Positions 45,401 to 56,976 are shown, counted from the first letter of the stretch. The stretch: DNA of 64,000 bases from Halocaridina rubra (GCA_037179515.1 JAXCGZ010016995.1:32501-96500); one strand, 5' to 3'. The notes: a model not told the origin generated them from the sequence alone. Program-made: numbers and translations.

Positions 45401-45817
45401 ATTTGCAATATCACCTTTTACAGAACATTGTGTTATATTGTCATGTAAAGTTTTATTCTTACAATCAATAAACAATCCAAAATTGCAAAGAAAATCATTA
45501 CCTAATAAAGGTGTACATACATCTGCAACAACAAATGTCCACTTAAATCGACGGCGCAACTGCCGAATATCAAGGTCAAGAATAATTTCACCATAAACTT
45601 TTATTGACTCACCAGTGGCCGTAGAAATATTAACTGCTGTTGGCCTTAATAAAATTTCTGAAACATACTTATATGGAATAATGGAGACTGCTGCTCCTGT
45701 ATCCACAGTGAAGATCATGTCACTACAACCAATTTTGGCTACAACCTGTAGAAGTGGCAGAACAGAAGTGGCCGTAGCTACAATTTTCTCTTCTGTCTGC
45801 TTTATTAGTTTTCCGAA
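42500..45817 (-). CDS. Ty3/gypsy retrotransposon Pol polyprotein (apparently intact)
   Basis: The uninterrupted frame encodes the enzymes of an LTR retrotransposon. Counting from the first Met (45718): aspartic protease VDTGA at residues 5-9; reverse transcriptase with FSKIDLLKAYHQIP (Asp about 253) and YLDD (313-316); RNase H motifs (TDCSQVAAGAAL, DRELLAAY, FADHKPLV); integrase HHCC zinc finger (HNISHPGVKG ... CTSCQQVK); DDE core (HLDIVGPLPPS, FTDRGAQFES, NGMVERSHRV); and a C-terminal GPY/F-like module (PYFGPLEVVERGDKYFIL). The frame is -1 relative to gag and opens right after a TAG at 45818-45820, so Pol is probably made by frameshifting. An odd feature is CGAFRQLN where the family usually has CGDYR.LN. 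No envelope gene is seen. It is the only long intact transposon frame in the window. Confidence 0.95.
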   Translation of the reverse strand, partial: FGKLIKQTEEKIVATATSVLPLLQVVAKIGCSDMIFTVDTGAAVSIIPYKYVSEILLRPTAVNISTATGESIKVYGEIILDLDIRQLRRRFKWTFVVADVCTPLLGNDFLCNFGLFIDCKNKTLHDNITQCSVKGDIANHNVSYVINNLNYLPDSVQQLFQDFPSLLSCVKPLTANNSFKNSNVFHYIDTGSSPPTFARCRPLAPDKYSAAKEAFKQLLDMGIVQPSKSPWASPIHLVPKPKPGEWRVCGAFRQLNTLTKPDKYPLPHISSVSLKLYKKKIFSKIDLLKAYHQIPMNPSDVEKTAVTTPFGLFEYLYMPYGLRNAPATFQRLMDNLFRNLDFVFIYLDDILIFSENTEEHKKHLSIVFEILSSNNLKISIDKCEFFKNEIEYLGYLITANGLKPGSHKQTDIVNFPKPADSAALRRFIGMLNYYRQMVPHFADVVYPLTELIRLQPKSKELVWNSEAESAFVNAKESLNNACTIAYFTSKCNSPLHLVTDCSQVAAGAALHQIQDGKFVPIEFFSKKLSETQRCYSTFDRELLAAYLAVLKFKHVIEGRETVLFADHKPLVFAFKNPHTAKSDRQQRYWSLISEYISDVVHIKGADNIVADCLSRPLPVSSVSVDLHDLTSIAESQSTDTEILNYKERLKIFKIQNHDLYCDVSTPHPRPFLPLACRKSVFQLMHNISHPGVKGTLRLIKARYFWPNMDRDIRSWTKECTSCQQVKVHRHTRAPITNFTAPFGRFEFVHLDIVGPLPPSKVPGQSFTAPEHYVLTCIDRSTRWLEAIPITDISATTVAFAFIKGWVSRFGVPLYVFTDRGAQFESALFQQLSSIIGFHRLRTTSYHPQSNGMVERSHRVLKVSLMARKDDWLASLPIVLLGLRCLPTESGVSPFTLVTGSMLLSPKIMVTNEIPSFAQQKEIFTEFVSRMRELDFSESSYGYLHSSSVKPYVPKDLESCTHVWVRVDRVRRPLEAPYFGPLEVVERGDKYFILRQLSGNLTTVSVDRLKPASIPKTISSNETEPTVNNDSVPEAVNSDVIEPSVNNYFSDSNSTNDTDSDTLIPSSASVPENIDNEDVIEEKIPHSVVTKSRRVRFNRNPDYVYY
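45805..45817 (-). promoter_or_regulatory. Candidate -1 ribosomal frameshift window, gag-pol
   Basis: In the sense strand the gag frame reads TCG GAA AAC TAA while the pol frame reads TTC GGA AAA CTA. The pol frame has a TAG just upstream (45818-45820), so the switch must happen in these few codons. GGAAAAC at 45808-45814 is the only slippery-looking run, immediately before the gag stop. It is not a perfect X-XXY-YYZ site. Confidence 0.6.
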
Positions 45818-46623
45818 CTAGGAAAATTCCGTGCGGGCGACGAGGACCTAGATGTTGATGCTGGGGACGGCGCTCTAGAAGAATCCTTCATCTGGATATT
45901 TTGAGATTTATTCGGCCATTGGCACCACGGCTTGCACCATTTAGCCCAAGTTCCATAAAATAAATGGGCACGACAAACTTTTGGAAGTTGATTTTGATGG
46001 AACGGTAGCACTCCTAGGCCTACAGGTAGATTCTTGGAAATTGATACATACTGGGATGTACTAGCTTGACGAGAAACTGACGACTGATCAACAACATTGA
46101 TGGGTTTAGCACTATTATTATTTAGAGAAAATACAACTAGTTCATCTGCAAGCTTGCCTAAAGCTGGTAAATCCATATTTTGCTGAGAGGCTAAAACTGC
46201 CGAAATACTACTGGGAACTGCTTGCAAGAATTTATGTTTCACTAGGTCATCTGTTACTCCTAATTTAGAAGCAGTTCTGCGAATTTCTTCTAAATAAACT
46301 GAAGGCTTGCCATGCATTACTGTATTACCTATCAAATCATTGAAAAGTTCAGGCTTGGTCTGTTCAAAAAGATTTGTGAGGTATGCTTTAATTATATCAT
46401 AGTCTCTCCTATTTAAAGTGTCTTGGGGAACACGTTCTACAACAGTAGGGGGCAAGGCAGATAACACATGGAAAAATTTTGTTTCACTGGATTTCACATT
46501 AGCTAAGCCAAATTGAGCTTCAAGAATAGAAAACCACCCTGAAACGCAGGTGTCCATGAATGCAGGGGCTTTCACTGCTATGTGCTTGACAGCACTAGAC
46601 TTATCATAATCAGAATCGAGCAT
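45805..46623 (-). CDS. Ty3/gypsy retrotransposon Gag
   Basis: This 272-residue frame starts MLDSDYDKSSAVKHIAVKAP and contains WFSILEAQFGLANVKSSETK, KFFHVLSALPPTVVERV and a helical capsid-like middle, as in arthropod Ty3/gypsy Gag. The C-terminal part has a Cys/His cluster (CRAHLFYGTWAKWCKPWCQW), a variant of the CxxHxxFGxxAxxCxxPC motif, rather than a CCHC knuckle. A Ser/Arg/Pro-rich tail follows. Gag forms the particle shell. It ends with TAA at 45805-45807, 13 bases after the Pol frame opens. Confidence 0.9.
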   Translation of the reverse strand: MLDSDYDKSSAVKHIAVKAPAFMDTCVSGWFSILEAQFGLANVKSSETKFFHVLSALPPTVVERVPQDTLNRRDYDIIKAYLTNLFEQTKPELFNDLIGNTVMHGKPSVYLEEIRRTASKLGVTDDLVKHKFLQAVPSSISAVLASQQNMDLPALGKLADELVVFSLNNNSAKPINVVDQSSVSRQASTSQYVSISKNLPVGLGVLPFHQNQLPKVCRAHLFYGTWAKWCKPWCQWPNKSQNIQMKDSSRAPSPASTSRSSSPARNFPSSEN

Positions 46624-46768
46624 TGTTTATGACAGCTTATCTTGGAGTACAAATACTGAAAGAAACCTAGGCCTTGCCTACCGGTATGATGCTGAAGAAA
46701 TTTTGTCACTTAGGCCTATCTTGTCAATTACAAATATCTTGTCACTCCTATATCTTGTCACTATCTGG

Positions 46769-46786
46769 TCACTTCGATGGTCACCA
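46769..46786 (-). other. Putative tRNA primer binding site
   Basis: Three bases inside the 5' LTR the sense strand reads TGGTGACCATCGAAGTGA. TGG at the start fits pairing with a tRNA 3' CCA end. The tRNA identity is not determined. Confidence 0.5.
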
Positions 46787-46789
46787 CTC

Positions 46790-47168
46790 TGTAGTTCAAT
46801 GTGACAAGATATCAAGATTACCACAATATCATTTAAGGTAACAAAATAGGCCAAAGTCATAATTATGAGCAGTTTTTATGTATCAAAAATGTACAGACCA
46901 AAAATATCACACACTAGACGAAAAAGGCGGCAATACAAAGTCAGTGTTACCATAAAACAGAAAACCAAAACAATGTACAGTTCGTTATGACAACAAGAAG
47001 CAAAATTAAGGGATCACTTTACAACAACAACAAAAATTATTAATAAATAAAGTGAAAATATATATATATATATCAATTAATAAATAAATTAATATATAAA
47101 TAAAGAAGACATATATCATACCACTACAACACTCCAAATAAAGAAAGAAAATACACTATGCCACTACA
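46790..47168 (-). mobile_element. Ty3/gypsy 5' LTR
   Basis: This is the 379-bp partner of the LTR at 42014-42398; both carry a short (TA)n tract of different length. The flanking bases are AAGT (42010-42013) and AAGG (47169-47172), consistent with a 4-bp target duplication with one later change. Confidence 0.9.
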
Positions 47169-49470
47169 AAGGAACAGAGTAGGTGAAAGAACAGAGCCCT
47201 ATGGAATACCACTGGTAACAGAGAAAGGGCTAGATGTCGCGCCATCAACAACTACAGATATAAAACGGTCAGTAAGAAAACTGGAAATCAGAGAACAGAA
47301 AGACGGGGTAAAGCCATAGGCAGGGAGTTTGGCCAACAGAGTCTCCTGCCAGACTCTGTCAAAAGCATTAGAGATGTCAAGGGCGATGACAAAGGATTTC
47401 CCATAATTCCTCAGAAAAGATGACCATACATGAGTGAGATAGGACAGGAGATCACCAGTGGATCTTGCCTTGCGGAAGCCGTACTGGTGATCGGAGATAA
47501 GTGAGTTAGCTACAAGGCGTTTCAAGAAGTGAGCATTGAGCAAAGTTTCGAAAACTTTAGATATAGCGGAGGTTAGGGCAATAGGTCGGTAGTTTGAAGG
47601 AATAGAGCGGTCGCCCTTCTTAGGAACAGGTTGAACTAAAGCATGCTTCCAAGATGAAGGATAGATACTGGTTGACAGAATGAGGCGAAAAAGACGGCAA
47701 AGCACGGGAGCCAGTTCATCTGCAAACTCCTTAATGAACCTTGCAGGGGTACCATCGGGACCATATGCCTTGTTCGTCTTTAGCGAGCGAAGAACCTTAT
47801 GAATTTTGCATGAAGAAAGGATAAGGGAGGGCATAGGGTTAGAGAGGGGGTAAAGATTGAGGAACAGGTGTACTGGATTCGATTATAGAAGAGTTAGCAG
47901 AAAAATGAGAGCCAAAGGGAGTGGCTTTTCAGTGGGAGAGCAAGCTATAGAACCATCAGAACGAATGAGAGGGGGAAAGCTTAAGTTACAGAAGCTTTTG
48001 GAATGGTTTTTGGCTATGGACCAGAAGCATTTGTCAGTGGGAAAGGAGTTAAGGTCATCAACTTTCCTTCTCATAAAGGTAGCTTTAGACCTTCAAATCT
48101 GTGCAGTACAGCGATTCTTAGCTACAATAAAAGGAGAGCGAGGTAAATTGGAAGGAGAGGCTTGGTAAGATCGGTGTGCCCGATTCCTAGCCTGGATAGC
48201 CATGGAGCAGGCACAGTCAAACCAAGGTTTAGGGGAAGAGAAAGTTTTTGTAACAGAGGGGATGTACGCCTCCATTCCCACGGTCATGATCTCGGCAACT
48301 TTTAGAGCTGCCTGATCAGGGTTGCGGGACCGAAAGCAGTAGTCATTCCATGGGAAGTCAAAGAGGAAGTTACGCAAATTTTCATGTTGGGTACGATCAA
48401 TGTGCCAAAGGCGGCGCTGAGTAGGAGGGATTGATGGAGGTGGAGCAAAAATGGAAGAGACTGAGATCATAGAGTGGTCAGATTTACCAAGAATGGAAAG
48501 CACAGAATAAGAGTAGTTTGAAGAGTTAGAATTAAAAAATAGGTCAAGAATGTTTGCAGCATGTTCATGACGATCAGGAACGCTACTAGGATGTTTGATA
48601 ATTTGCTCCAGATCGTGAGTATTAGAGAAGGCAAAGGCCTTACTTCCTCCCACATGAAGCTACTCACTGTGGTGTACATTGAAGTCTCCAGTGTAGAAAA
48701 CTTCAGCATGTGGGTGAGCAGATAGCAAGGACTCATGGCACGAGGGCAGATATTCAAAGAAAGACACAAACTCGGTGGAGTTTGGAGAACAGTAGCAGAA
48801 GCAAATGAAGATATTGGTAGTGGAGAGATAGACTTTTAGCCAGAGAACATCAAAGTCAGGAGTTCAAGGTCCATGAGCCTCGCAGTAGGAATGTTATTGT
48901 TGCAGTAAGCACAGACCTCACCTTTGGAACGAAAACGAGTATACAGATTATAGTGAGAGATTTGAAATGGGTCAGCATGTATAGACAGCTGGGTTTCAGA
49001 TAGGAGGAGGAGGTTAGGGTAGGAAAGTACCCAAGTGATGTTGCACAGACGAAAGATTAGAGTTAAGCCTACGAATGTTAGAATAGTGAATAGTGAAAGA
49101 AGCAGATCTATTGGAAGGTGCAAGGTTAAGGGCAGAACCATTACTACCACTAGACGTGTCTGCTCTCAAGCCAATAGTGGAGTCAACATGATCCCCGGAG
49201 ATTCTTAGCACCCCTCTATGCCGGGTAATGGGAGACATTATCTGTCGAACTTCCATAAATAATAACAAATGTGAGGAAAAGAGAGAGATGTGGGGAATGT
49301 TGTGACTTGTCAAATGTAATGGAATAGCAAGAGATGTGTAATGAATACGCTAGAATATTTAGTAGGCATGAGGAAAAAAATGTCCTGAAGGAAGACTCAA
49401 GCCGGAACTGTCTGGACCAGTCCTAGTTGCATCCTAATACCTTCAGTCGTAGTCTTTCAACGGGCGACTG
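47169..49470 (-). pseudogene. CR1/Jockey-like LINE (middle copy), 5' portion
   Basis: This is the upstream half of the LINE continued at 42013-40936. Minus strand, in order: endonuclease N-part HYSNIRRLNSNLSSVQHHLG and LLLLSETQLSIHADPFQISH, then FSNTHDLEQIIKHPSSVPDR, LDLFFNSNSSNY and LGKSDHSMISVSS (SDH motif); PWFDCACSMAIQARNRAHRS; RT N-part LRSLKTNKAYGPDGTPARFI, KKGDRSIPSNYRPIALTSAI, HQYGFRKARSTGDLLSYLTH, FVIALDISNAFDRVWQETLL and FISVVVDGATSSPFSVTSGI. Frameshifts and stops occur. It ends at SGIP(Q), where the gypsy LTR starts; the following SVLSPTLFLLFMND-type sequence is on the other side of the gypsy. Confidence 0.92.
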
Positions 49471-49479
49471 ATGCCATGG

Positions 49480-49985
49480 CCAACCTTATAATACTGCTCG
49501 CATATCTGGATTCTCTTTCTCTTCGATGTAAGGTATCATCCCTTTCTCTTTTATGTCGCTACTACTTCCATTGCTGCTCTGCTGAGCTTGTGAATTGAAA
49601 CCCTCCCCCATTGTCGATGCCCTGTAGCACCTGCCAACTGGCCTAGTCTCACAGGTACTGTGCGGAGATTTGTATCGAACAGATTGGCCGGTCCAGCGAC
49701 TGCTTCTTCCCATCCACCACCAGATTCTAGAACTTCTGTCTTTCCTAATTCTTATGACCTATCTTCCTTCATAAAGCAGATCTATCATCATCTCAGGGCC
49801 TAATCCTGCCATATCTCTAGGTTCTCAATTCTTCCAGCCTGCCCTTTTTCCTATTTTGTATCATTTCCTTATTTCTACCAAGTCCTTAGCCCTCTACTTT
49901 TTCTTCGTCTTAATGTTTTATTGCTGCTTGAACCTGATGAGGGCAGTTTTCTTGCCTGTCCCAGTGCCACACCCCAAAAAAGTAA
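49480..49985 (+). pseudogene. CR1/Jockey-like LINE (outer copy), 3' portion
   Basis: TAATACTGCTCGCATATCTGG matches the LEYCSHIW codons of family L1, which follow exactly where the outer copy stops at 40935. After an internal deletion it reads LDSLSLRCKVSSLSLLCRYY, SHRYCAEIC, SDCFFPSTTRF and a 3'UTR ending in GCCACACCCC plus A residues. It is thus the far end of the plus-strand LINE split by the minus-strand LINE. Confidence 0.85.
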
Positions 49986-50890
49986 AGCTTAGTTATAATG
50001 AAATTTTTAAACATTGAACACTTAGTGATTTTGTCGACTTTTGATGTTGCAACCTGCAATAAATATATTTGAATATTATTCACAAAAGAAAGAAAATTTT
50101 TATTAAGATAAACATCATGGTGTATGTAACATTAAGCTATGACTTAATGTGAATTAAAAAAAAATGCAGGAAAATGAGACCTGATGTCCAGAGGTAGCTA
50201 AAAAATATATAAAAGAAAAATAATATGAAGGATTTAAGTGATCGTATTTTTTTTTTATTTCGTGTAGTGAACCGGAATGAAATAAAAAATGGGAATACTG
50301 ATATGAGCTGTAAAAACAGTGTTAGCATCAAGTATAGATTAGTGACCCCCATTGCATTAAACAACCTCATAATTTGTTAGGTTCGGTAAGATTTGATTTG
50401 GTAAATCAATAATCTAGCCTATATTAAGTTAACCTAACCATTTACTGGTTATTGCATGTCCTAGGGGTTATTATTCTTTATCAAGAAGCTTCTCACCATT
50501 CACTTGGTAGGTTTATGTCAACCTGTCAGTTTGTGTTAGCCTCCCTCAGTCTGGTCAGTCATCACACGGAAAAACCTGCCACTTCCAAGGCTGAGCATAT
50601 GGTTTTTCAGTAGAAGTCATCCATTACTGGCTTGCTAAGCCTGTTGCAGTTTTACCTCTGTCATATGCTTCATCCAGGCGGCAGTACCAGATCCTTATAA
50701 GAGTTTTTGCTGCCCTCAAGTCAAAAAACTTTTATAAGAATTATGAATGTAATAAAAATATAAATGTGGATTTGATAAACTGGTAAATGAGTGGAAGTAA
50801 GTGTTATATTATATACTGCTATACAAAATTTATAAATCAGTGATAAAAGAATTCAGATGTGTATTTATTATTAACTGTTAGAAATGACTA
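49986..50890. other. Intergenic, nothing recognised
   Basis: About 0.9 kb of AT-rich sequence between the LINE nest and the Tigger element. No coding similarity or repeat structure seen. Confidence 0.5.
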
Positions 50891-50999
50891 TACAGCAATC
50901 CCTCGCTATATCACGACTCACCTTTTGTGAAGTCATTGCATCGCGGTGTTTTTTGGCGAGCTTTTTTTTTTTTCTAGCGTATATGTGAGAATCCACGAT

Positions 51000-51610
51000 A
51001 TGTGGAAATATTAAAATTTTCAGTACTTTTATTATTTTATTGAAATTTTTTTTTCATAATTTTATTGATAAAAAAAAGTATTTCCTAGCCTAGGAATAAT
51101 AAAACAGTAAAAAAAACAAATTTAAACATGTAACTCTGCATCATAGAAAATACGATACTGGTATCGGCGTTTCAGAAAACGCAAAGGGTTGCACCTACGT
51201 GAGATAGTACATATTAATATTTCCAGTATTTTCATTATTTTATTGATAAAATAAAGTATTCCCTAGCCTAAGAATAATAAAACAGTAAAATATAGTAAAA
51301 AACATAAATTTAAACATATAACTCACAGTATTGCACCATGTAAAATACGATACCGGTATCGGCGTCTCGGAAAACAAGAAGGGTCGCACCTACGTGAGAT
51401 ACAGATTAAAATTTCCAGTATTTTCATTATTTTATTGATAAAAAAAAGTATTTCCTAGCCTAAGAATAATAAAACAGTAAAAACTAGTAAAAAACATAAC
51501 TTTAAACATGTAACTCACAGTATTGCACCAAGTAAAATACTGTACGAAAGCATATTGGCATCTTGGAAAATGCAAAGGGTCGCACCTTCGTGAGATAGTA
51601 CATGGGATGC
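51000..51610. repeat. Imperfect direct repeats in the Tigger 5' region
   Basis: Three copies of a unit with AAAGTATTTCCTAGCCTA, AATAATAAAACAGTAAAA and GCACCT.CGTGAGATA recur with about 190-bp spacing between the 5' TIR and the transposase start. They could be subterminal transposase-binding repeats or a simple duplication. Confidence 0.65.
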
Positions 51611-51829
51611 TATTGGCTGATGGGTGGGAGACGACGAATCACAGAATTGTTTTTTGTATGTTCTATATCATGGGGTCAGATTGGCTTTTTGATTGAAGCT
51701 TCATTCTCCCAGCATCTTCCATTGTCTTGCCTCACCCGTTCAGTCTACTCACGTGTGCGCCATTCGCGTTGTGCTTCTTAAAACATTGTGCTTGTGATTT
51801 TGTGAAACTTTTGTATTTCAACCTCTGCA

Positions 51830-53498
51830 ATGCCTCCCAAGCGTCTTTCATCTTCTAAGGCTTCTGGTAGTAAGCCTAAGTGGCAAAGGAAGATGTTGAC
51901 CATAACAGAAAAAGTAAAACTGTTAGATATGCTGAAGGAAGGAAGAAGGTTCTCGGATGTCGGCCGCCATTTCGGCATCAACGTATCTACTGTTCGATAC
52001 ATAAAAAAGGACGAGGCAAATATTAGGAAAACAGCGACTATTACTTTTAATAAAACAGTGAAGAGGGTCGTAACACCCTGCAATAAGATAATAGTGCGGA
52101 CAGAATCTGCTTTGGCCCTGTGGATTGCTGATTGCAGGAAGAAGATCAGCTTAGACACCAGTATCATACAAACAAAGGCGAAGAAGCTGTACGAGAGATT
52201 CACTGCAAACGACCCGACGACAACAGTTGCGACCATGAGGAGGAGGAGAAAGAAGAAGAAATCGACGACCCACAACCAAGACCCTCCAGCAATTCTCCAC
52301 CAAGGAAACGATCGTTCGTTGCAAGCAAGGGATGGTTCACCAAATTTCAAAAACGCTATGGCTTAAAGAGTGTTTTGATGCATGGCGAAGCTGCCTCTGC
52401 AGATACAGCTGCAGCTGAAGAATATGTAAAGAACGACTTCAAGAAAATTATCACTGAAGGCGAATATGCTCCTGAGCAAGTATTTAACATGGATGAGACT
52501 GGGTTATTTTGGAAGAGAATGCCGTCTCGCACTTTTCTCTTCAAGGAAGAAGCTAAAGCCCCAGGATTTAAAGCGCACAAAGACCACGTTACCCTCGTCA
52601 TATGTGGGAATGCTACGGGTTTCATGTTTAAGCCCGGGTTTATCTACAAGTCTAAGAACCATAGGGCTTTAAAGAATAAAAACAAGAATCTGCTGCCAGT
52701 GTATTGGATGCATAACACTAAGGCCTGGATCATGAAAAGCCTCACATCGGACTGGTTTTACCAATGCTTTATCCCTCAGGTAAGTGTTTATCTTGCAGAG
52801 AAGGGCCTTGAATTTAAAGTCCTTCTTTTGATGGATAATGCTGGTGGCCACGCAACTGATCTCCAATATGACAGTGTTCAAGTAGAGTTTCTGTCAACCC
52901 TGGTGAACCTGGTTGACCACATGGATGCGGTCAAAGAATTCGCACTGAAGACATACTGGCGTAACTACACGATTGCTACATGCCTTCAAAATATTCAGAA
53001 TGCAATCAAAGAGATGAATCCGGCCACAATCAATGCCAGCTGGAAGAAATTGTGGCCCAAAGTCATCTACGACTACAAGGCATTCACTCCTGACGAAGTC
53101 CATAACTCGGCAGTTGCGAAAGCTGTGAAGTTGGCTGCATTTCTAGGAGGAGAAGTCTTTGAAGATATGACTCACGAAGACGTGAATGAACTGATTGACT
53201 GCCACTCGCAGCCTTTGACTGATGAAGACTTGGAGGAAATGACAAAATCAGAGAGCGAAGAAGAGGAAGAAAAACAGCCAGAGGAAACGCACGAAGAAGT
53301 CAAAGAATCTGGTCTTATATGTCCAAAGAACTCCAACAACTGTCGCAGGTGCATGACAATAATATGGTTCGTTCGGTGCATTTCTGCAATATTATCGACA
53401 ATGCCATGACTCCTTACAAGACCATCTTTGCACAAAAGAAGAAACAGCGACAGCAACTCCCCATTACCATGTTCTACTCTCGCAAAAAGCAGCCGTAA
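51830..53498 (+). pseudogene. Tigger transposase (two frameshifts)
   Basis: The first segment (51830 to about 52230) encodes MPPKRLSSSKASGSKPKWQR then the HTH TITEKVKLLDMLKEGRRFSD..VGRHFGINVSTVRYIKKDEA. After a frameshift near 52230, the main segment carries the second DNA-binding half (SFVASKGWFTKFQKRYGLKS) and the DDE core: VFNMDETGLFWKRMPSRTF, VTLVICGNATG, VLLLMDNAGGHA. The region of the third acid reads DHMDAVKEF where QPMDQGVI is usual. An acidic tail follows. A further frameshift near 53315 leads to the C-terminus SKELQQLSQVHDNNMVRSVH ... YSRKKQP ending at 53498. Two breaks make it inactive, but decay is modest. Confidence 0.88.
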
Positions 53499-53867
53499 AG
53501 CTGTCATTGGCTGTGGAGTACGTACACGTCATCATCACCTTATTCACGGTAAGCTTACCTACCACGTTCATATAAATTTACGCTTGCACGCTGTTATTAA
53601 TAAAGTAAAGGGTGGTTTGTTAACAGTGCAGGGAGGGTTTATACAGTAAAGGTAAAAATAAATGTAAAATACCTATGTATATATGGTGCTCCTACTTCGC
53701 GGATTTTTACCTATCGTTGCGGGTCCCGGAACCGAACCCCAGCGATAAACGAGGGAGCACTGTATTCCAAAATTTCTTTCAGGAACTGAAATGAATCATC
53801 AATGAACTAGTAGAAAAATGTATTGATTTTAATAAACAAGTTACTCAAAACCTCCCAAGGGAAGATT

Positions 53868-55530
<1,663 letters not shown>

Positions 55531-55856
55531 CATTATATAGAATATATTTATATTAAAAGGAGAATAGTCTTACAAACAACGCATACATCAGTTACTTTAC
55601 AAGCTAATGAGTCGTTTGGGGCAGCAAAAGATGAATATAATAATGCACTTTTAATAAAAACGTTAATGAGTTAAAAGACCGTTAAATTAATTTCCTTTCC
55701 ACGAATCCTTTGTAATGTCTCTCTGAAACAGGAATTAGGTAGAAATTTCTCATCTTATTATGTAAATACAATTATTGCTTTAGTCTTAATCACGTTCGTT
55801 ACAGTGCTCATTTTAAAGGTAATAAACCTAAGTTTTATTTCGTTTTTTGTAAAGAA

Positions 55857-55861
<5 letters not shown>

Positions 55862-55917
<56 letters not shown>
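55862..55917. repeat. (GA)n microsatellite
   Basis: About 28 perfect GA units. Confidence 0.95.
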
Positions 55918-55921
<4 letters not shown>

Positions 55922-56169
55922 ATTGGATAAATTTTATTAACATATTTGTCATTCAGAAACCAGATACAAATTTGAAAATGGAAGGTGGATGCAAAACACG
56001 TGTTCTGAAAATATTAAGAACATAAGAATAGGGGACACTACAACATGCCTACTGGCACACACGAGGCAGCTCCATTTTTGAATGATATTTTCAGCATGTC
56101 TAACCTATTCTATTCTACTTATTTATTCTATTTTTCTTTTTATGATTTTTCTAATAAACACTAACCTAT

Positions 56170-56520
56170 TCATACCCACCTTACCTCTGTCATATGTCTA
56201 TCTAATCTGCATTTGAAGGTGTCTAAGGTATTGGCATTTATTATCCTACCAGGAATACTCTACGGTATTACCAAGCCAATTTTCACCAATTTCCCTTCTG
56301 AACCTAAATTTATCAAGATTAAATCCATTACCCATTACGAGTTCTGGTTTGATCATGAATTTTTAAAACTTTATTAATATTACCCTTGTTAATCCCTTTA
56401 AACCATTTAGACACCTCAATCATATCCCCCCTAACTCTGTGCCTCTCTAGAGAATGTAGATTAAGTTTTTTTAATCTGTCATATGGTAGATTTAGGCATT
56501 GCATAATAGATTTTTTGTTT
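56170..56520 (-). pseudogene. CR1-like LINE ORF2 C-terminal fragment, longer copy
   Basis: The minus-strand reading gives LKKLNLHSLERHRVRGDMIE, VFKWFKGINKGN, then NGFKLDKFRFRREIG and a WN.IPGRIINANTLDTFKCRLD-like end, with breaks. It is the typical CR1-type LINE tail and a longer version of the 15955-16200 fragment. Confidence 0.7.
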
Positions 56521-56976
56521 TTGTTTTTTAGTCTTGCTTTGGTTATTTATAATTCTTATTTTATCTTTATATACATTTGCAGAGAGGCTCGGTCTCCTGC
56601 ATCCTCCTCTTCTTCTACTACATAAGTTACTTGCTCACTGCCACCATGTATGTCCCAGTGTACTGTATAACTGTTGCCCACTGTATAATAGAGTAAAGTA
56701 TAGTAATGTATGTTAATTTCTAGCTGTAAAGTGAATATGAATATATTTTATATACTCTTAAAAATAGATACAGGGCTTTCTGCTTTGCTATGTAGTAACA
56801 AAATATGTTTTTTACTTATCTTATATCTTTGGCATGGTGTGTGTATGTAAGGTTTGGAACGTATCTATGCCCTTTATCATTGTTTCCTATGGAAAATATC
56901 TCGTTTTTTCACGCAATTTTCCATTTACCCAACACTTCTGAGAACCTATCTAGGCGTTATTCTGAGAACTAGGTGT

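Larger units (their letters stand above)
50893..53762 (+). mobile_element. Tigger/pogo DNA transposon with TIRs and TA duplication
   Basis: The left end reads CAGCAATCCCTCGCTATATC and the reverse complement of the right end reads CAGTGCTCCCTCGTTTATCG, so the termini are inverted repeats. TA dinucleotides flank both ends (50891-50892, 53763-53764), as expected for this superfamily. Length is 2870 bp. The 5' region holds three imperfect ~190-bp direct repeats (about 51000-51600) containing AGTATT.CCTAGCCTA and TCGCACCT.CGTGAGATA. Confidence 0.9.

Noticed and set aside
51778..52350. Minus-strand 190-residue frame with hydrophobic stretches, looking like a membrane protein
   Set aside because: It is the antisense shadow of the Tigger transposase N-terminal region.
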